Positions 18,320-21,142 of a DNA stretch of 21,142 nt are shown piece after piece (the stretch's first letter is position 1; every line of letters starts with the position of its first letter). Source of the stretch: Chara braunii (taxonomy: Eukaryota; Streptophyta; Charophyceae; Charales; Characeae). The notes under the pieces are model-generated. The model saw only the letters and a program-made list of their open reading frames with translations. It was not told the DNA's origin and ran no database searches. Made by a program: the position numbers and the translations under genes. Where the stretch lies: the NCBI GenBank assembly GCA_003427395.1, contig BFEA01000236.1:2058337-2079478 (forward strand), in the 5' to 3' direction.

Positions 18320-19934
18320 ATGACGGTCTCAGTTCTGGGCTTGCAAGGCCAAGTTGAACAGGCCAATGAGTCCATTGTTGAGTACCGACAACGGTTTCAG
18401 GCTCAGCTCGCATTGATCGGGGCTAAGGAATAGAGTCAGGCGGCATCCGAGGCTGTCCGTCTACAGGCTGAAGCGGCGGCAACATCTGAAAAGCAGCGGC
18501 TTCAAGCCAAAGCAGACGCAGATACCCAGGCACGCCGCAAGGAAGCCGAAAATCTGCTACAACGGCACGAAGCCGCCAACATCGAAAAGCTCAAGTTCTG
18601 ACATTTGAACCATCCAAGCACCAAGAAGAAGCGACACCGGAAGAGCAGCACGAGGAGTTTCTTGCCAAACTCGTGACCCGATTGTTTTACACTTGTAACC
18701 ACTTGCAGTCCGAGATGGCGAATCTCCGACGGGCGGTGCGGAACCACAAGGATTTGCACGAGGATGCTACACAGGCACTTGATTCCCGTGTACAGGACTT
18801 GGAGCAAGTTGCACCAAGACCGGATGTTGGCGAGTCCAGAAGTGCACCCTCTACCCGCCAATTTGGAGGAACGAGTTGACCACGTAGTCGCAATGCTCGG
18901 CGACATCAGCACCTTCGTTGCACCAGCCACCATCAACAAGCAGTTGGACACCTTGAAGACCGAGGTTCAGCAACTGCACCAGCTGCCCAACAAGGATGGC
19001 AACACCAGTGCGCAGCACTACAAGATGCCGACATTCCGCATCGAAAAGTTCGATGATTATACGCATCAAGACCCGGTCCCCTGGTGGGAGGGCGTTACGA
19101 CGGAACTTAGGATTTTTTTTGTCCCCGAGCACTCGTACATCGGTGCGCTGTTCCTCAACGCAAAGGGCGGATGGATGCCAGATCTAGCTCAGCCACCTTG
19201 CAACCATCCACGACGTCCAAATCGCTGATCTACATAAGAAGATCGCTTGGGACGAGTTGACGAAGCTATGAAAGAAGCGGTTCATCGTGGATGATGCCCC
19301 AGCGCTCGCCATCAACCGCCTCTTCAGCATGACTCAAGGCAACACCCCACCACGTGACTGACTCACAGAATGGCAAAAGATCGTGGCAATGCCCGATCTC
19401 GAGTTGCCATTTTCGCATTTGCGTCAAGAGTTCTACAACCGGTCATGTGCCGCCTTGAGCCTCGCACTTGGTGATCGCGAGCAATACACGACCTTCAATG
19501 AAGTCATCGACAAGGCAAGGGAGATCATCAAGACCGACAGGGCGGCTACACACGAGAAGTCAACATGGCAACCAACCTATGTGGAGAAAAGAAAATTTGG
19601 TCCGCGTCCGTAGCATGTCGCTCCAATCCAACCAGACAACATTGGAGAAGACCCGACAACCACCCGAGCATCACGTGAGGGAGATCAGGTGGCCGCTGTC
19701 CAGCCGCAAAGCAACAACAACTCCCGAGGAAAAGGGAAGGCGAAAACCGCATTGTTGGCCGGGAACGGACAGCCAGCATCAGGTCAAGTTTCACTTGACC
19801 GAGGCCAGATACAAGTTGCGCGGCCGGTACGGGTGCTGCTATCGGTGCAACAGCACCAAGCACAAGACCTCCCAATGCCCGAATCAAGGTAAGGAGGATG
19901 TCCGACCTCGCATCAATGTTGCGAAGAAGGTGAG
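18320..19934 (+). pseudogene. gag with coiled coil and CCHC knuckle, broken
   Basis: The start is ATG 18320 in a near-ideal context (CCGCCACCATGA). Coding sense moves through several frames. 18320-18601 is a Gln/Ala/Glu-rich coiled-coil-like region with TAG 18431. About 18605-18840 holds more heptad-like sequence (LQSEMANLRRAVRNHKDLHE). About 18840-19185 has YKMPTFRIEKFDDYTHQDPV and PWWEGVTTEL. About 19185-19780 is the capsid-like part with RQEFYNRSCAALSLALGDRE. About 19785-19930 is a CCHC knuckle CYRCNSTKHKTSQC at 19837-19878, matching C-x2-C-x4-H-x4-C. Further stops are TGA 19269, TGA 19359 and TAG 19611. The knuckle would bind element RNA. The two TGA codons sit where Trp would fit (TKL-x-KKRF, RD-x-LTEW). 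Confidence 0.85.
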
Positions 19935-21142
19935 GCGACTCCACCTTTCACTCCGCCAGATTCGGCCGCCTTGCTAGCAGCCTCCTACACATCTGGGGAG
20001 GATGCGAATGTCGCAAGTCCTAGGTTCACTTACGAGGATTATGCTGTCCACATGGTCCCACCGTTGGACCAACCACTCCACGTGCACCAATCCACCGCAT
20101 GCACAGTTTCACCACCATCGACATTCGATTTGGCAGCTTCGCTGCCATCTATCGCCGGGGATTCGACGTCATGGTCAAAACTTGAAGAGCTCGACCCGTT
20201 GATGTTTGCGGACTTCCAATGGATGCCCCTTCCCCCGTCCGGTCGATTGCCGAAACCGCATTGCAACGTGCTCATGGCACAATTACGAGATTACTTGCAC
20301 ATTGCAGTACCAGCTTTATTGATGGACGCTAGAGTAGAGGTTGTCGACCTTCACGACTACGTTGCGAAGATCGACCACGGGTTCAAGACACAACGACAGG
20401 ACGACATCGACGCGCCATTGTTATACATACGCATTCAGATCGGAGAGTTGACCTGCAGCGCTTTGATCGATTGCGGAGCTACTCGCAACTACATGAGCCA
20501 AGACTTTATGGTACGCGCTGGCCTTGAGCCACGCGTTCGGAGGAAGTTGCAGCCTACGCAAGTCACATTGGTCGACAGTCAAACGCACAAGTCAATGGAC
20601 CGATGCATTGATTTCGTCCCCGTGTACTTCGCCCCGCATGCAAGCGAGGCCGTGTCCTTCGACATTTTGGACTCTCAATTCAACACGATCTTAGGCATGT
20701 CATGGCTACAAAGCGAGGATCACCTGGTGAACTTCTACCCTTGCACCGTTCACGTTCGTGATCGGAACAGAGTACTAGTCTCATGCACGGTGCCTCCTCC
20801 TCACCCTTCGATCAGCTGCCACGTGGTGTCTGTCGCAAGCATTCGAGCTTCCATCATCAGGAATGACATCGAGGAGATGCGGGTGTGTTTTCTCCACGCA
20901 CTCCCGCCCCATGACATTCCATTGACAGACTCGTCATCGGACCCACGCATCACCAAGATTCTCGACGCCTACGGAAACGTGTTCGAAGCACCGCACAGAG
21001 TAGCACCGGATCGGCCCATCCGCCACAAGATCATCCTCGAGGCCGGGGCCGTACCTCTGCGTGGTTGCATCTACCGCATGAGCGAGGAAGAGTTAAGTGT
21101 GCTACGCAGCTACAGGCACAACTCAACGATCTTCTCGAGAAA
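19893..21142 (+). CDS. pol: retropepsin and start of reverse transcriptase, partial
   Basis: One frame stays open for 416 codons from just after TAA 19890-19892 to the window end; no native ATG is implied, since it would be made as a gag-pol fusion. A poorly conserved segment (about 19935-20400) is followed by the aspartic protease: ALIDCGATRNYMSQDFM (catalytic Asp in a DCGA motif, near 20466-20480) and the downstream ILGMSWL motif, which corresponds to ILGxxWL of gypsy proteases. The linker to RT follows, with DAYGNVFEAP, RPIRHKIILEAGAVP and YRMSEEEL, typical of the sequence just before RT fingers. At about 21100 the sense moves to another frame (LQAQLNDLLE), so a small indel probably breaks it just before the window ends. 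Protease would cut the Gag-Pol polyprotein. Confidence 0.88.

Larger units (their letters stand above)
16079..21142 (+). mobile_element. Ty3/gypsy LTR retrotransposon, 5' part, runs off window
   Basis: A plus-strand element with a U3-like region and TATA box, an initiator-tRNA PBS (17466), a long repeat-rich leader, gag with coiled coil and CCHC knuckle, retropepsin and the start of RT. The right side is cut by the window end and the left LTR edge is undetermined, so the start given is only the beginning of the repeat-rich U3-like sequence. It is convergent with the minus-strand element and, judging by gag and protein content, a different family. Confidence 0.88.

Overview
The window is nuclear DNA of a complex eukaryote, most likely a green plant or streptophyte alga. 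I suspect a charophyte such as Chara, because the Ty3/gypsy gag, pol and accessory-ORF sequences look like families I associate with that genome; this is recollection, not a search. There is no bacterial-style operon structure, no rRNA and no recognisable tRNA gene. Almost all interpretable sequence is retrotransposon-derived, and long stretches are simple repeats or non-coding DNA.

Layout. 1-2233 is a left flank with (TA)n and (GT)n microsatellites and A/C-rich DNA without a convincing gene. 2234-13385 is one large Ty3/gypsy LTR retrotransposon on the minus strand. It has about 2.7 kb LTRs (2234-4934 and 10717-13385), each with a minus-strand TATA/CCAAT arrangement, and an initiator-tRNA primer binding site at 10704-10716. 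Read right to left, the internal region carries gag, an RT fragment, a PHD-like half zinc finger, integrase, and an extra ORF of up to about 620 codons downstream of pol. The stop codon of pol and the ATG of this ORF3 overlap as ATGA at 7350-7347. The element is dead: RT motif A Asp is His, the rest of RT and RNase H is deleted, the integrase catalytic Glu codon is a TAG, and there are further nonsense codons and frameshifts.

13386-16080 is a mostly non-coding right flank. It contains two minus-strand ORFs encoding short hydrophobic proteins right against the LTR edge, and a possible decayed coding remnant near 15 kb. About 16080-21142 is the 5' part of a second Ty3/gypsy element on the plus strand. 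It has a U3-like region with a hairpin minisatellite and TATA box, duplicated modules with (GA)n, a PBS at 17466-17478, and a roughly 840-base leader full of repeats including an array of CCACGTCA motifs. A gag with a strong Kozak context follows (start 18320, heavily broken), with a CCHC zinc knuckle, and then a long open protease-to-RT frame that runs off the window.

The parts most worth following are the unknown ORF3 with its ATGA junction to pol, the chromatin-reader-like finger beside integrase, the regulatory-looking repeat arrays of the second element, and the contrast between its ruined gag and its clean protease/RT frame.
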